The notes under the pieces: model-generated | The model's database searches: none | Told to the model about the DNA's origin: nothing | What the model saw: only the letters and a program-made list of their open reading frames with translations | Assembly: GCF_000472865.1 (NCBI RefSeq) | Contig: NZ_AXAP01000012.1 | Span: 97,137-161,136 of the forward strand | DNA from: Bradyrhizobium elkanii WSM2783 | GTDB lineage: Bacteria; Pseudomonadota; Alphaproteobacteria; Rhizobiales; Xanthobacteraceae | DNA length: 64,000 nucleotides | Reading direction: 5' to 3' | Position numbers and translations under genes: made by a program | Shown: positions 27,340 through 35,525 of the stretch, piece after piece | Layout: each line of letters begins with the position of its first letter | Numbering within the stretch: the first letter of the stretch is position 1

Positions 27340-28310
27340 CAGTCGACATCATCGAGCGTGGCGAACAGCGTCCGCCGTGAGGCCCAGGCCGTGATCGCGG
27401 CGATCAATACCGCCTGCAGCGCCAGCACCAGATAGCCGGACGGCCGTAGCGAGAAGGTGCCGAGCAGGGCTGCGAACTGGTCGCCGACCGGAGTGCCCGA
27501 GAACCAGCTCGCGATCGATTCGGAGAAGCCGAAGAACAGCATCGCGACGCCGCCGCCGATCAGCCCGCCCTCGAGGCCCAGCATCAGGAAGTGCCGCAGG
27601 AAGCGGTTGGCGATGTAGCTGTCGGAGGCGCCGACGAAATGCAGCACCTCGACGATCGGCCGGTTTGCGGCCATCGCGCCGCGCGTGGCGAAGGAGACCG
27701 AGATGATCGTCGCGATGATGACGAGGGCCAGAATGCCGATGCCGGCGAACACGGTGGCGCCGCTCATCGAGCGCATGCGCTCGATCCAGGCGCGATGATC
27801 GTCGACGCTGGCGCCGGGGGCGGCCTGCGTGACCCGCGCTCGGAGCGCTGTGAGGTCGGGCGTGCCGCCGGGCTGCACCCGCGCCACGATGACGCGCGGC
27901 ACCGGCAATTGCTCGATCGACAATCCGCTGCCGAGCCAGGGCTCGAGCAGTTTTGCGGATTCCTCCTTGCTGAACGGGCGGACTTCGACGATCCCACCCT
28001 GCGTCCGCATCGCCTCCGCCGCCGCTGATGTGTCGCGATCGAGATCGCGGCCGGGAGCCGGGCGGATCTGGATCGTGATCTCGCTTGCGACCTCCGACTG
28101 CCACTCGGCTGCGGATGCGCTGACCAGGAGCACCGTGCCCGTGGTCATCGAGGCCAGGAAGGTCATGATCGCCACGACAGCCACCAGCGCGCGGCCGGAG
28201 ATCGAGGCGCGCGGCACGATCGGCGACATGTTGCGCGCGTTCGCCGACACCTGCGGGCGTTCATGCCCGAGGTCGACGAGCGGCACATGCTCTCGGCCGA
28301 TCTTATTCAT
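27339..28310 (-). CDS. ftsX: Cell division protein FtsX
   Basis: Membrane partner of FtsE. FtsEX regulates peptidoglycan hydrolases at the division site. The 323-residue protein has an N-terminal helix (about 41-63), a periplasmic loop of about 120 residues and three C-terminal helices, the standard FtsX plan. Conserved pieces are the ITIQIRPA strand, RMRSMSGATVFAGIGILAL, VEVLHFVGASDSYIANRFLRHF and the end YLVLALQAVLIAAITAW. The start overlaps the 3' end of ftsE by 8 bases, and the stop is fused to the ydcF start. Confidence 0.95.
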   Translation of the reverse strand: MNKIGREHVPLVDLGHERPQVSANARNMSPIVPRASISGRALVAVVAIMTFLASMTTGTVLLVSASAAEWQSEVASEITIQIRPAPGRDLDRDTSAAAEAMRTQGGIVEVRPFSKEESAKLLEPWLGSGLSIEQLPVPRVIVARVQPGGTPDLTALRARVTQAAPGASVDDHRAWIERMRSMSGATVFAGIGILALVIIATIISVSFATRGAMAANRPIVEVLHFVGASDSYIANRFLRHFLMLGLEGGLIGGGVAMLFFGFSESIASWFSGTPVGDQFAALLGTFSLRPSGYLVLALQAVLIAAITAWASRRTLFATLDDVD

Positions 28311-28962
28311 AGATGTGCAGCCGTCCCTGGTGCAGCACCAATCGCCGCGCCTCGTACTGGTCCATCAGCGTGATGTCGTGGGTGGCGATGATCACGGCGG
28401 TGCCGGACTTGTTGAGCTCGATGAACAGGCGAAGCAGCCGCCGCCCGAGCGTCGGATCGACGCTGCCGGTCGGCTCATCCGCCAGCAGCAGTTGCGGTCG
28501 CGAGATCACCGCGCGCGCGATCGCGGCGCGCTGCTTCTCGCCGCCCGAGAGGATCGGCGGCAGCGCATCCATCCGCTCGCCGAGGCCGACCCATTTCAAG
28601 AGATCGATCACCTCGCGCCGGTAGCTGGATTCGTCGCGGCCCATCACGCGGAACGGCAGCGCGACGTTCTCATAGGTCGTCATGTGGTCGAGCAGGCGAA
28701 AGTCCTGCAGCACGATGCCGATGCGCTTGCGCAGGTTTGCGATCTGGTCCTTGCTCAGCAGCGAAACGTCTTTGCCGAACAGATTCACGAGCCCGCGGGT
28801 CGGCCGCATCGACAGGAACAGGAGCCTGAGCAGCGAGGTCTTGCCGGCGCCCGACGGGCCGGTGAGGAACTGGAAGGAATGGGCGGGGACGGCGAAGCTG
28901 AGGTCGCGCAGAATCTCCGGGCCAAGTCCGTAACGCAATCCGACATTTTCGAACCGAACCAA
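28303..28962 (-). CDS. ftsE: Cell division ATP-binding protein FtsE
   Basis: ABC-type ATPase of 219 residues: Walker A GPSGAGKTS, Q-loop VLQDFRLLDHMT, signature LSGGEKQRAAIARA, Walker B LLLADEPTG and switch His ATHDI. The start MVRFENVGLRYG is typical for FtsE. It is the first gene of the ftsE-ftsX-ydcF-plsC operon on the minus strand and is divergent from the zinc-ribbon gene. The 203-base intergenic region should hold both promoters, although I did not recognise a specific box. Confidence 0.97.
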   Translation of the reverse strand: MVRFENVGLRYGLGPEILRDLSFAVPAHSFQFLTGPSGAGKTSLLRLLFLSMRPTRGLVNLFGKDVSLLSKDQIANLRKRIGIVLQDFRLLDHMTTYENVALPFRVMGRDESSYRREVIDLLKWVGLGERMDALPPILSGGEKQRAAIARAVISRPQLLLADEPTGSVDPTLGRRLLRLFIELNKSGTAVIIATHDITLMDQYEARRLVLHQGRLHIYE

Positions 28963-29165
28963 GCTCTAGCTCCGCTCGACATTGGGTTGGACGTTGGGTT
29001 CAACTGGGGCGGCGGCCGGGAACCTCGAACCTTGGCTCAATCCTCGCGCCCGCTTCCGGCTGGGCCGGCGGGCCGAACAAAGCGTTTGTGCTTCGGTTAT
29101 GGTTTCCGATTCGTTAACGGTCGCCTTGTAGCATCCCGGCGCATCCATGGTGGGGATTGGGCTCC

Positions 29166-30023
29166 ATGCATATCGTTTGCCCGCATTGTACAACATCCTA
29201 TGCGATCAAGCTGGAGACGTTAGGTCCGGCCGGGCGTACGGTGCGTTGTTCCCGCTGCAGGGAGGTCTGGCTGGCGCGGCCGGAGGATGCCGTCGACATC
29301 ACGGCGCCGATGCCGGCGATGGCGGCGGCGAACAGGTCCGCCGCGTCCGATGCCGCCGCGGAATGGGAGGCGATGGCGCGGCAGGAGGAGGACGAGCGCA
29401 CGCCTGTCGTCGACAGCCCCTCGATCTCGGCCGACTGGCCGGCGGACGATGCAGTCCGGCAGGACTGGCCGTCGGTCGCCCGGGAAGACGCCGAGGCTCA
29501 CGTAGATGCCGAAGCCAAACCCCGCCGCCGGCTGCCAGGACTGTTCAAGCTGCCCACCCTGCCCCGCATCCGCATGCCCGCAACGAGCCTGCCCACCGCC
29601 TGCGCGGCGATGGCGGCGCTGATTGTGGCGCTGGTGGTGTGGCGCGGCGACGTGGTGCGCCTGTTGCCGCAGACCGCGCTGTTCTACCGGCTGGCCGGGC
29701 TCGAGGTGAATCTGCGCGGGGTGGCGTTCAAGGACGTCAAAGTCAGTCATGAGACAGTGGACGGCAAGCCGGTGCTGGTGATCGAAGGCATGATCGTCGG
29801 CGAGACCCGAAAGCCGGTGGAACTGCCGCGGTTGCGCTTTGCGGTCCGGGACGCGGAGGGCGCGGAGATTTATGCGTGGAACACGGTGCTGGAGCAGCCG
29901 GTGCTGAAGCCGGGCGAACGCGCCTTTTTCAAGTCCCGCCTTGCCTCGCCGCCCCCCGAAGGGCGCGACATCGATATCCGCTTCTTCAACAAGCGGGATC
30001 TGGCGGCCGGCGGCAAGGCTTAG
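29166..30023 (+). CDS. MJ0042 zinc-ribbon / DUF3426-like membrane protein
   Basis: Protein of 285 residues. An N-terminal zinc ribbon (MHIVCPHCTTSYAI...VRCSRCREVW, two CxxC pairs) of the MJ0042/zinc_ribbon_4 type is followed by an acidic linker, one membrane helix (about 140-160) and a C-terminal DUF3426-like beta domain (about 180-275, with VIEGMIVGETRKPVELPRLRF). The role is unknown. The combination next to ftsEX and cpdR recurs in Rhizobiales, to my knowledge, and hints at a cell-cycle or envelope link. ATG 29166 follows an in-frame TTG at 29157. Confidence 0.88.
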   Translation: MHIVCPHCTTSYAIKLETLGPAGRTVRCSRCREVWLARPEDAVDITAPMPAMAAANRSAASDAAAEWEAMARQEEDERTPVVDSPSISADWPADDAVRQDWPSVAREDAEAHVDAEAKPRRRLPGLFKLPTLPRIRMPATSLPTACAAMAALIVALVVWRGDVVRLLPQTALFYRLAGLEVNLRGVAFKDVKVSHETVDGKPVLVIEGMIVGETRKPVELPRLRFAVRDAEGAEIYAWNTVLEQPVLKPGERAFFKSRLASPPPEGRDIDIRFFNKRDLAAGGKA

Positions 30024-30058
30024 AATACGAGACGTGTCTTGCGAAGGAGGTTAGCTCG

Positions 30059-30436
30059 ATGCCGCGGGTGTTGATCGCCGACGACGAAGATTCGATGCGC
30101 TCGCTGGTCGCGCGCGCCATCGCCATGGACGGCCATGAGACCGTCACCGCGCAGGACGGCGCCGCCGCGCTCGAAATACTGGCGCGGGAGCAGGGCGCCT
30201 TCGATCTGCTGCTCACGGACATCCAGATGCCTGTCATGGACGGCATTGCACTGGCGCTCGCCAGCGCGCGCGACTTTCCGGAGTTGAAGATCCTGTTGAT
30301 GACCGGCTTTGCCGATCAGCGCGAGCGCGCCTCCGGCCTCAATGCGATCGTGCACGACGTGGTGACCAAGCCGTTCTCGGTCGCCGATATCCGCACGGCG
30401 GTGGCGGATGCGCTCTCCGCGCGGAAGGTGGCGTAG
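30059..30436 (+). CDS. cpdR: CpdR-like single-domain response regulator
   Basis: Receiver-only protein of 125 residues. The acidic pocket is in LIADDEDSM, the phospho-acceptor is D54 (LLLTDIQMPVMDG), Thr lies in LLMTGFA and the Lys in VTKPFS. In Caulobacter and Sinorhizobium CpdR, when unphosphorylated, primes ClpXP for degradation of cell-cycle proteins such as CtrA and PdeA. It lacks an output domain, as expected. AAGGAGG stands 8 bases before ATG 30059. It follows the zinc-ribbon gene by 35 bases and is probably co-transcribed. Confidence 0.93.
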   Translation: MPRVLIADDEDSMRSLVARAIAMDGHETVTAQDGAAALEILAREQGAFDLLLTDIQMPVMDGIALALASARDFPELKILLMTGFADQRERASGLNAIVHDVVTKPFSVADIRTAVADALSARKVA

Positions 30437-30457
30437 GGTTGCGGGCGCGCTCTCTCC

Positions 30458-30579
30458 GTCGTCCCGGGCTTGACCCGGGACCCATAACCACAGGGAGGTG
30501 TTGTGGCGCGAGCAAGCAGTTGCGGCGAAGCCTACAACAACGGCCTGTGGTTATGGGTCCCGTCTTTCGACGGGACGAC
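30458..30579. repeat. Nested palindromic repeat, family A, copy 2
   Basis: Left hairpin GTCGTCCCGGGCTTGACCCGGGAC, outer stem CCCATAACCACAG with CTGTGGTTATGGG, inner arm GTTGT with ACAAC around TGGCGCGAGCAAGC, and right hairpin GTCCCGTC...GACGGGAC. The inner centre is nearly the same as in copy 4 (35047). Confidence 0.9.
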
Positions 30580-30639
30580 AGCTGTGTGTAGGAGCCGCTG
30601 TGTGTGGGAGCCGCACGTCGCGTCATTACGCGCGCAGCC

Positions 30640-33276
30640 TCAATAATCCTTCAGCAGCCGCTCGAGATAGTCGAGCTCGATCTGGGGCCGCGACGGGTCG
30701 GCGAGGCGGCGGCGGAGTTCTTCCAGGATTCGCCGCACGCGCTGCACGTCGATCTCGCCTGGGATCTTGACGGTGTAGTCGTCGCCGAACTCGCGGCCGT
30801 GCAAGGGGCGCCCGAGCGGATCGGTCTGGTTGCCGCCGCTCTGCTGCCGGCCGACGCGGTTGCCGGGGCCATCGCCGGCCTGCTCGCCCTCGCCCTGCTG
30901 CATCGCCTCGGCGAGGCTCTGCGCGCCCTTGCGCAGCGCATCCAGCGCGCGGCCCTGCGAGTCCACCGCGCCATCGGCATTGCCTTCGCCAAGCCGGCCG
31001 CTGGCGTCGCCCATCGCGGAATCGGCCTGATCGAGCCCGTCCTCGCCGTCGCCCTGATCGCCCTCCTGGCCGCCCTGACCTTGCTGACCTTGCTGGCCCT
31101 GCTGTCCTTGTTGGCCGCGCTGACCCTTCTCGCCGCGCTGGCCGGGACCCATGCCGCGCTTGGCGAGCTCTTCCTGCAACTTCTGCAGCCGGTCGCGCAG
31201 CGCCTGCTGATCCTGCTGCAGGTCGCCCATGGACTGATCGCCCTGCTTGCCGCGCATGCGGTCGCGCCGCGAATCCTGGCCCTGCTTGAAGGTCTTGTCG
31301 CGCAACTGCTGCTGCTTGCGGATCATGTCGCCGAGCTCGTTCAGAGCCTGCTCCATGTCGTTGTCGCCGCTCTGGCCGGGCTGCGCCATCTGCAGGTTCT
31401 CCAGCATCTGCTGGAGCTGATCGAGCAACTGCCTTGCCGCGTCCTTGTCGCCGGAACGCGACAGCCGCTCCATGCGGTCGAGCATGTTCTTCAGGTCCTG
31501 CTGGCTCAGGACCTTGGCGTTGGGATCGAGCGGGCGCGCCAATTGCTGCGGGTTGTTGCGGAACTGCTCGGCGAGCTGGCGCATGAAATTGTCCAGCGCC
31601 GCGCGCAGATTGTCGGTGAGCTTCTTGATCTCCTCGTCGCTCGCGCCACGCTCCAGCGCCTGTTTCAAGGCGTCCTGCGCCGCGCGCAGCGCCTTGTCGA
31701 CGTCGGTGATGTTGCCGTCCTCGATGGTGACGGCAAGCGCCCACAGGCTGGCGACGACCTCGCGCAGCGCGTTGTCGGTATGGGCGGCCTCGAGCTGCCG
31801 CGCCACGCTGTGCAGGCCGAGATAGGTGCCGGCCTCGGGCGTGAACATTTCCGGCGCGATCAACAGCGCGTCCAGCGCGGCGTAGACATCGGCGTTCTTG
31901 TTGGCGTCGAGCGCGAGAATGCGGCGCTGCTCGATCAACGCCCGCGCCAGCGGTTTCGTGAACAACCGCTCCGGCAGGCGCATGTTGAACGGTTCGCTCT
32001 TGGCCTCATTGCCGGCCTCGTCCTTTGCCGTCAGCGTCAGCGTCACATCCGCGCCGGCATAGGGGTCTTCGCTCAAATCCTTGACGGTCTGGCCGACGCC
32101 ATTGCGGGTGCGCGCGTTCGGCAGCACGAGCGGGAATTGCGGCGGCTCGAACAGCGGCCGCACCTCTGCCGTCCTGGTTCCGGCATTCCCGGGGTCCTTG
32201 CCAGGTTCCTTGGGCGCATCGCTTGGACGCGCGACGAACTGCGCGCGCGCTTCGGTGATGCCGTAATCGTCCTCGAGCCGGTAGGACAATTGCAACGAGC
32301 CGCGCGCCTGGCGCTCGGGATCCTTGGCCAGGGCGATCGACGGCGGACGGTCAGGCGTTGCGGTAAAACGCCACAGCGGCTGGCCGGCCGGCGCGCGGAC
32401 ATGCGCGGTGCCGTCGCCAGCAATCTTGAAATGCCGCTCGTTGGTGCCCTTCGGCGCCTCGTCGCTCGGGGCAACCTCGGTCACGCCGCCGCCGACCACG
32501 ACGTCGATATTGCCGCCGCTGGAACGCACGAGCAGCGTGCTGCCGGCGGGAACCGCCAATGGCCCGCTCTCGGCGGCAGCCGCTTCCCGGTTCGCCGACG
32601 ACAGGATGATCGGCGGCTTGCCGGTATAGTTCGGCGGCGTCACCCAGGCATCGACCCGGATATTGGTCGGCGCCAGCACGCCATTCCAATCGAAGGCGGA
32701 GGCGAAACGGAGAGAACGCTCGTCGCCTGCAGCGATATAGGTGCCGACCAGCATCACGATCACCAGCGCCCGCAGGGCCCAGGGATCATGGATCGGAAGC
32801 CGCGGCGACGGCAGGCCGGCACGAATGCGCTTGAGCGAGGCCAGCGTGCGCTCGCGCTGTGCCTGCCACAGCGCCTGCGAGACCGGGTCCTGGCTCGTGA
32901 GCGTATCGCTCAGCGCGGTCGCCGGGCGATGGCGGATGCCGGTGCCGCGATCGAGCCGGCTCAAGCCCTCCTCGCGCGTCGGCCAGCGGAAGCGAACCAG
33001 CGGAAACAGCGCGCCCAGCGCCAGCAGAGCGAACAGGCCCACACCGGCGAGGCGCACCGCAAGCGGCAGCGCCAGCCAGAGTCCCGCCCAGGAGACGACC
33101 AGGAACAATCCGATGACGGTCAGAAACCGGGCCAGATACGGCCATACGCGCTCCCACGCGATCGCGTATTGTGCCCGCTGCAGGGCTTCGTTCAATTTTA
33201 GCCGCGCGACGGCGTCATGCTCGCGCGCGGGTTCAGTGGGGTCGCCGCTCAATAAAATCTCCGGGTTGCCCGACAC
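30640..33276 (-). CDS. DUF4175 / TIGR02302 membrane protein
   Basis: Large alphaproteobacterial protein of 878 residues and unknown function. Two hydrophobic segments near 52-95 and one near 165-182 are followed by a long, mainly periplasmic part. The front has beta strands with VTPPNYTGKPP and LEDDYGITEARAQF. The second half is helical (about 440-660). A low-complexity Gly-Gln-rich run (GQQGQQGQQGQQ) lies at about 735-760, and the end DDYTVKIPGEIDVQRVRRILEELRRR is the conserved closing block. In related genomes it neighbours lysA, also true here once the 33.3-35.9 kb block is discounted. A large opposite-strand open frame over it is a shadow. Confidence 0.9.
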   Translation of the reverse strand: MSGNPEILLSGDPTEPAREHDAVARLKLNEALQRAQYAIAWERVWPYLARFLTVIGLFLVVSWAGLWLALPLAVRLAGVGLFALLALGALFPLVRFRWPTREEGLSRLDRGTGIRHRPATALSDTLTSQDPVSQALWQAQRERTLASLKRIRAGLPSPRLPIHDPWALRALVIVMLVGTYIAAGDERSLRFASAFDWNGVLAPTNIRVDAWVTPPNYTGKPPIILSSANREAAAAESGPLAVPAGSTLLVRSSGGNIDVVVGGGVTEVAPSDEAPKGTNERHFKIAGDGTAHVRAPAGQPLWRFTATPDRPPSIALAKDPERQARGSLQLSYRLEDDYGITEARAQFVARPSDAPKEPGKDPGNAGTRTAEVRPLFEPPQFPLVLPNARTRNGVGQTVKDLSEDPYAGADVTLTLTAKDEAGNEAKSEPFNMRLPERLFTKPLARALIEQRRILALDANKNADVYAALDALLIAPEMFTPEAGTYLGLHSVARQLEAAHTDNALREVVASLWALAVTIEDGNITDVDKALRAAQDALKQALERGASDEEIKKLTDNLRAALDNFMRQLAEQFRNNPQQLARPLDPNAKVLSQQDLKNMLDRMERLSRSGDKDAARQLLDQLQQMLENLQMAQPGQSGDNDMEQALNELGDMIRKQQQLRDKTFKQGQDSRRDRMRGKQGDQSMGDLQQDQQALRDRLQKLQEELAKRGMGPGQRGEKGQRGQQGQQGQQGQQGQGGQEGDQGDGEDGLDQADSAMGDASGRLGEGNADGAVDSQGRALDALRKGAQSLAEAMQQGEGEQAGDGPGNRVGRQQSGGNQTDPLGRPLHGREFGDDYTVKIPGEIDVQRVRRILEELRRRLADPSRPQIELDYLERLLKDY

Positions 33277-33422
33277 GTCACCTTACCACAAGGGCGGCAA
33301 TGAGGCACCCGTTCCGTTCCGGCAACCCACACGTGGAATTACGCATAACACGAAGGCGTGACTGCGCGTGAGCGACCCCGTAACGTCGCCGCCACAACCC
33401 CAGATCATGAGCCGAAATCGGG

Positions 33423-33482
33423 CCATGATCTCATTTTTGTTCGGGCATGGAAAACCGGTTTCCATCTTTCCGGATCATGCTC
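33423..33482. repeat. Palindromic repeat, family E
   Basis: GGCCATGATCTC...AAAACCGGTTTCC...GGATCATGCTC is an inverted repeat centred on AAACCGGTTT. Related copies are at 41021-41150 and 60661-60736. It lies just before the ribosome site of the next gene. Confidence 0.75.
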
Positions 33483-33505
33483 TCGGAACTGCATGAGGAA
33501 ACGTT

Positions 33506-33886
33506 ATGGACCAAAAGACGCACGACAAAGGCCTGGAAATCCGCAAGGCCGTGCTCGGCGAGGCCTATGTCTCCAACGCGCTCAAGAACGTCGACAGCTT
33601 CAACAAGCCGTTCCAGGACCTGCTCAACGAATATTGCTGGGGCTCGGTATGGGGCCGCGAGGAATTGCCGCGCAAGACCCGCAGCATGCTCAACATCGCC
33701 ATGATCTCGATCCTGAACCGGCCGCATGAATTGCGCGCGCACCTGAAGGGCGCGCTGACCAACGGCGTCACCCGCGAAGAGATCCGCGAGATCCTGATGC
33801 AGGTCGCGATCTATGGCGGCATGCCCGCCGCCGTCGACAGCTTTCGTATCGCGCGCGAAGTATTCGCCGAGATCGATAAGGCGTAA
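33506..33886 (+). CDS. Carboxymuconolactone decarboxylase family protein
   Basis: Small all-helical protein of 126 residues in the CMD/AhpD-like superfamily, of the 4-carboxymuconolactone decarboxylase branch. LPRKTRSMLNIAMISILNRPHELRAHLKGALTNGVTREEI and LMQVAIYGGMPAAVDSF match that branch; there is no CxxC, so it is not an AhpD-type peroxidase partner. PcaC acts in protocatechuate degradation, but no other pca gene is visible in this window. The gene pairs with the dehydrogenase downstream, separated by a family A repeat, so the true substrate may differ from carboxymuconolactone. Confidence 0.9.
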   Translation: MDQKTHDKGLEIRKAVLGEAYVSNALKNVDSFNKPFQDLLNEYCWGSVWGREELPRKTRSMLNIAMISILNRPHELRAHLKGALTNGVTREEIREILMQVAIYGGMPAAVDSFRIAREVFAEIDKA

Positions 33887-33899
33887 CGCCTTCTCCGCC

Positions 33900-34031
33900 G
33901 TCGTCCCGGCCAAGCGAAGCGCGAGCCGGGACCCATAACCACAGGCGGATGTGGTTGCGAAAACTGGGGCCACCGGCCGACGCCACAACTTCTCCCTGGG
34001 GTTATGGGTCCGGGGTCAAGCCCGGGACGAC
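33900..34031. repeat. Nested palindromic repeat, family A, copy 3
   Basis: GTCGTCCCGGC...GCCGGGACCCATAACCACAG at the left is inverted as GGGGTTATGGGTCCGGGG...CCCGGGACGAC at the right. The centre differs from copies 2 and 4. Confidence 0.85.
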
Positions 34032-34104
34032 AGTGAGTGTGTGGCGTGCTGTTTCGCCGCAACGATCTCACAATAACGATGCAAACAACGATAAAGGAAA
34101 CACC

Positions 34105-35013
34105 ATGGAAATTGGATTCATCGGCCTCGGGAACATGGGTTTTCCGATGGCGCGCCGGCTGGTCGAGGCCGGGCATCAACTTACCGTGTTCGATACACGC
34201 AAGGAGGCCGTCGAGCGGCTGACCGCGCGCGGCGCGCTGGCCGCGTCCTCGCCAAGGGCGATCGCCGACCGGGTCGAGACCGTGATGGCGAGCCTGCCCT
34301 CGCTGCAGGCCTCGCTCGAGGTCGCGACCGGCGCCGGCGGCGTGATCGAGGGCGAGCGCGTCAAGCGCTTCGTCGATCTCTCGACCGTCGGCTCGCAGAT
34401 GGCGGTACGCATCCATGACCTGTTGGCGAAGCGCAACATCGTGCAGATCGATAGCCCCGTCAGCGGCGGCGTCGGCGGCGCCGAGAAAGGAACGCTGGCG
34501 GTGATGGTCTCCGGTCCGCGCGCGGACTACGAGGTGCTGAAACCGGCGCTCGACGTGATCGGCAAGGTGTTCTTCATCGGCGAGAAGCCGGGCTCGGGGC
34601 AGACGATGAAGCTCGCCAACAATTTCCTGTCGGCGACTGCGATGGTTGCGACCTCGGAAGCGGTGGTGATGGGCGTGAAGTCCGGGCTCGATCCGGCCGT
34701 GATGATCGATGTCATCAATGCGGGCTCGGGCATGAATACGGCGAGCCGCGACAAGTTTCCGCGCTCGGTGCTGCCGCGCACGTTCGATTTCGGCTTCGCC
34801 ACCGGCTTGATGGTGAAGGATGTGCGGCTGTGCCTGGACGAGATGAAGTCGCTCGGCCTGTCGATGGAAGTCGCCGAGGCCGTCGGCCGCCTCTGGGAAA
34901 CCGTGATCCGCGAGACGGGACCGGACTCCGATTTCACCTCCGCGATCAAGCCGGTCGAGAAAGCGGCGGGCGTCGTGGTCGGCGGGACAAAGGGCAGTCA
35001 CGCAGCGAAGTGA
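34105..35013 (+). CDS. NAD(P)-dependent beta-hydroxyacid dehydrogenase
   Basis: Member of the 3-hydroxyisobutyrate/tartronate-semialdehyde dehydrogenase family, 302 residues. The opening MEIGFIGLGNMGFPMARRLVEAGH carries the Rossmann loop, the substrate motif DSPVSGGVGGAEKGTLAVM follows, and the catalytic Lys lies in GSGQTMKLANNFL. A helical dimerisation domain follows. AAGGA lies six bases before ATG 34105; the longer open frame runs through the repeat and is not coding. The immediate neighbour is the CMD-type protein, suggesting a short hydroxyacid pathway. The substrate is unknown. Confidence 0.93.
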   Translation: MEIGFIGLGNMGFPMARRLVEAGHQLTVFDTRKEAVERLTARGALAASSPRAIADRVETVMASLPSLQASLEVATGAGGVIEGERVKRFVDLSTVGSQMAVRIHDLLAKRNIVQIDSPVSGGVGGAEKGTLAVMVSGPRADYEVLKPALDVIGKVFFIGEKPGSGQTMKLANNFLSATAMVATSEAVVMGVKSGLDPAVMIDVINAGSGMNTASRDKFPRSVLPRTFDFGFATGLMVKDVRLCLDEMKSLGLSMEVAEAVGRLWETVIRETGPDSDFTSAIKPVEKAAGVVVGGTKGSHAAK

Positions 35014-35046
35014 GCCGTGAAGTGAGATGTGGTCCCGGGGCTAGCT

Positions 35047-35169
35047 GTCGTCCTGGGCTTGCCCCGGGACCCATAACCACAGGGCGTTTGTCGTGGCGCG
35101 AGCAAGCGGTTGCAGCGGAGCACACCACAAACACCTGTGGTTATGGGTCCCCGCTTTCGCGGGGACGAC
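35047..35169. repeat. Nested palindromic repeat, family A, copy 4
   Basis: Left hairpin GTCGTCCTGGGC...CCCCGGGAC, outer stem CCATAACCACAG with CTGTGGTTATGG, inner arm GTTTGT with ACAAAC around GTGGCGCGAGCAAGC, and right hairpin GTCCCCGC...GCGGGGAC. Against copy 2 the inner arm gained one base pair on both sides. Confidence 0.9.
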
Positions 35170-35214
35170 AGCGGTGCGGGACGACACCGCACAAGGTGAT
35201 CCTCGAGCCAAAAT

Positions 35215-35238
35215 AAAGACCGCCTTGCGGCGGTCTTT
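35215..35238 (-). terminator. Strong hairpin terminator, probably bidirectional
   Basis: AAAGACCGCC-TTGC-GGCGGTCTTT is a perfect stem. On the minus strand it is followed by ATTTT and lies 60 bases after the small PGP-tail gene; on the plus strand it ends the dehydrogenase transcript. Confidence 0.8.
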
Positions 35239-35297
35239 ACGACTTCCATGAAGATGTTTTGTGTCGGTCGCTTTTTGTAGCGCCTATCGCGCAAGCG

Positions 35298-35525
35298 CTA
35301 TTTTGAGTTGCGACGGCGCCTGACGTACCAATAGACGCCTGCGGCGACGAGGAAGGGAAGGCCAGCGCCAGCGGCGGGGCCCGGCGCGCCACGATACGTT
35401 CCCTGGCCGACATAGGTGTAGACCTGGTCGGGAGGGAAGAACAGCGTGGCCGTGAAGTACACACCGGCGGGCACCGCCGCCGCCATCAAGAGGAAAATCG
35501 CGAGAACCCAGCCTGGCAATGACAT
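35298..35525 (-). CDS. Small membrane protein with PGP...GAGLP-helix-RRRR C-terminal tail
   Basis: Protein of 75 residues. A signal-like or membrane helix (about 6-26) precedes a short outside segment (FPPDQVYTYVGQGTYRGA). The C-terminal tail is made of P48-G-P50, the motif AGAGLP (52-57), a short hydrophobic helix and R69-R72. This motif-helix-basic layout is that of protein-sorting tails such as PEP-CTERM, though the motif itself is PGPxxGAGLP. I recall similar tails on other small Bradyrhizobium proteins; none has a known function. ATG 35525 is preceded by GGGGGTGT. A terminator follows and an AT-rich region with ATTTAAAT octamers precedes it. Confidence 0.7.
   Translation of the reverse strand: MSLPGWVLAIFLLMAAAVPAGVYFTATLFFPPDQVYTYVGQGTYRGAPGPAAGAGLPFLVAAGVYWYVRRRRNSK

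Noticed and set aside
31077..31140. Short tandem repeat of TTGCTGACC/TTGCTGGCC type
   Set aside because: It encodes the GQQ repeats of the DUF4175 protein on the minus strand and is explained by that low-complexity linker.
30604..33201. 865-codon open frame on the plus strand opposite the DUF4175 gene
   Set aside because: It is the antisense shadow of a real high-GC gene: Ala/Leu/Arg/His-rich, no ribosome site, no domain, while the minus strand has clear family blocks.
2848..35169. Repeated palindromes considered as CRISPR repeats
   Set aside because: Copies are kilobases apart, themselves palindromic with two hairpins, and have no regular spacers or cas genes.
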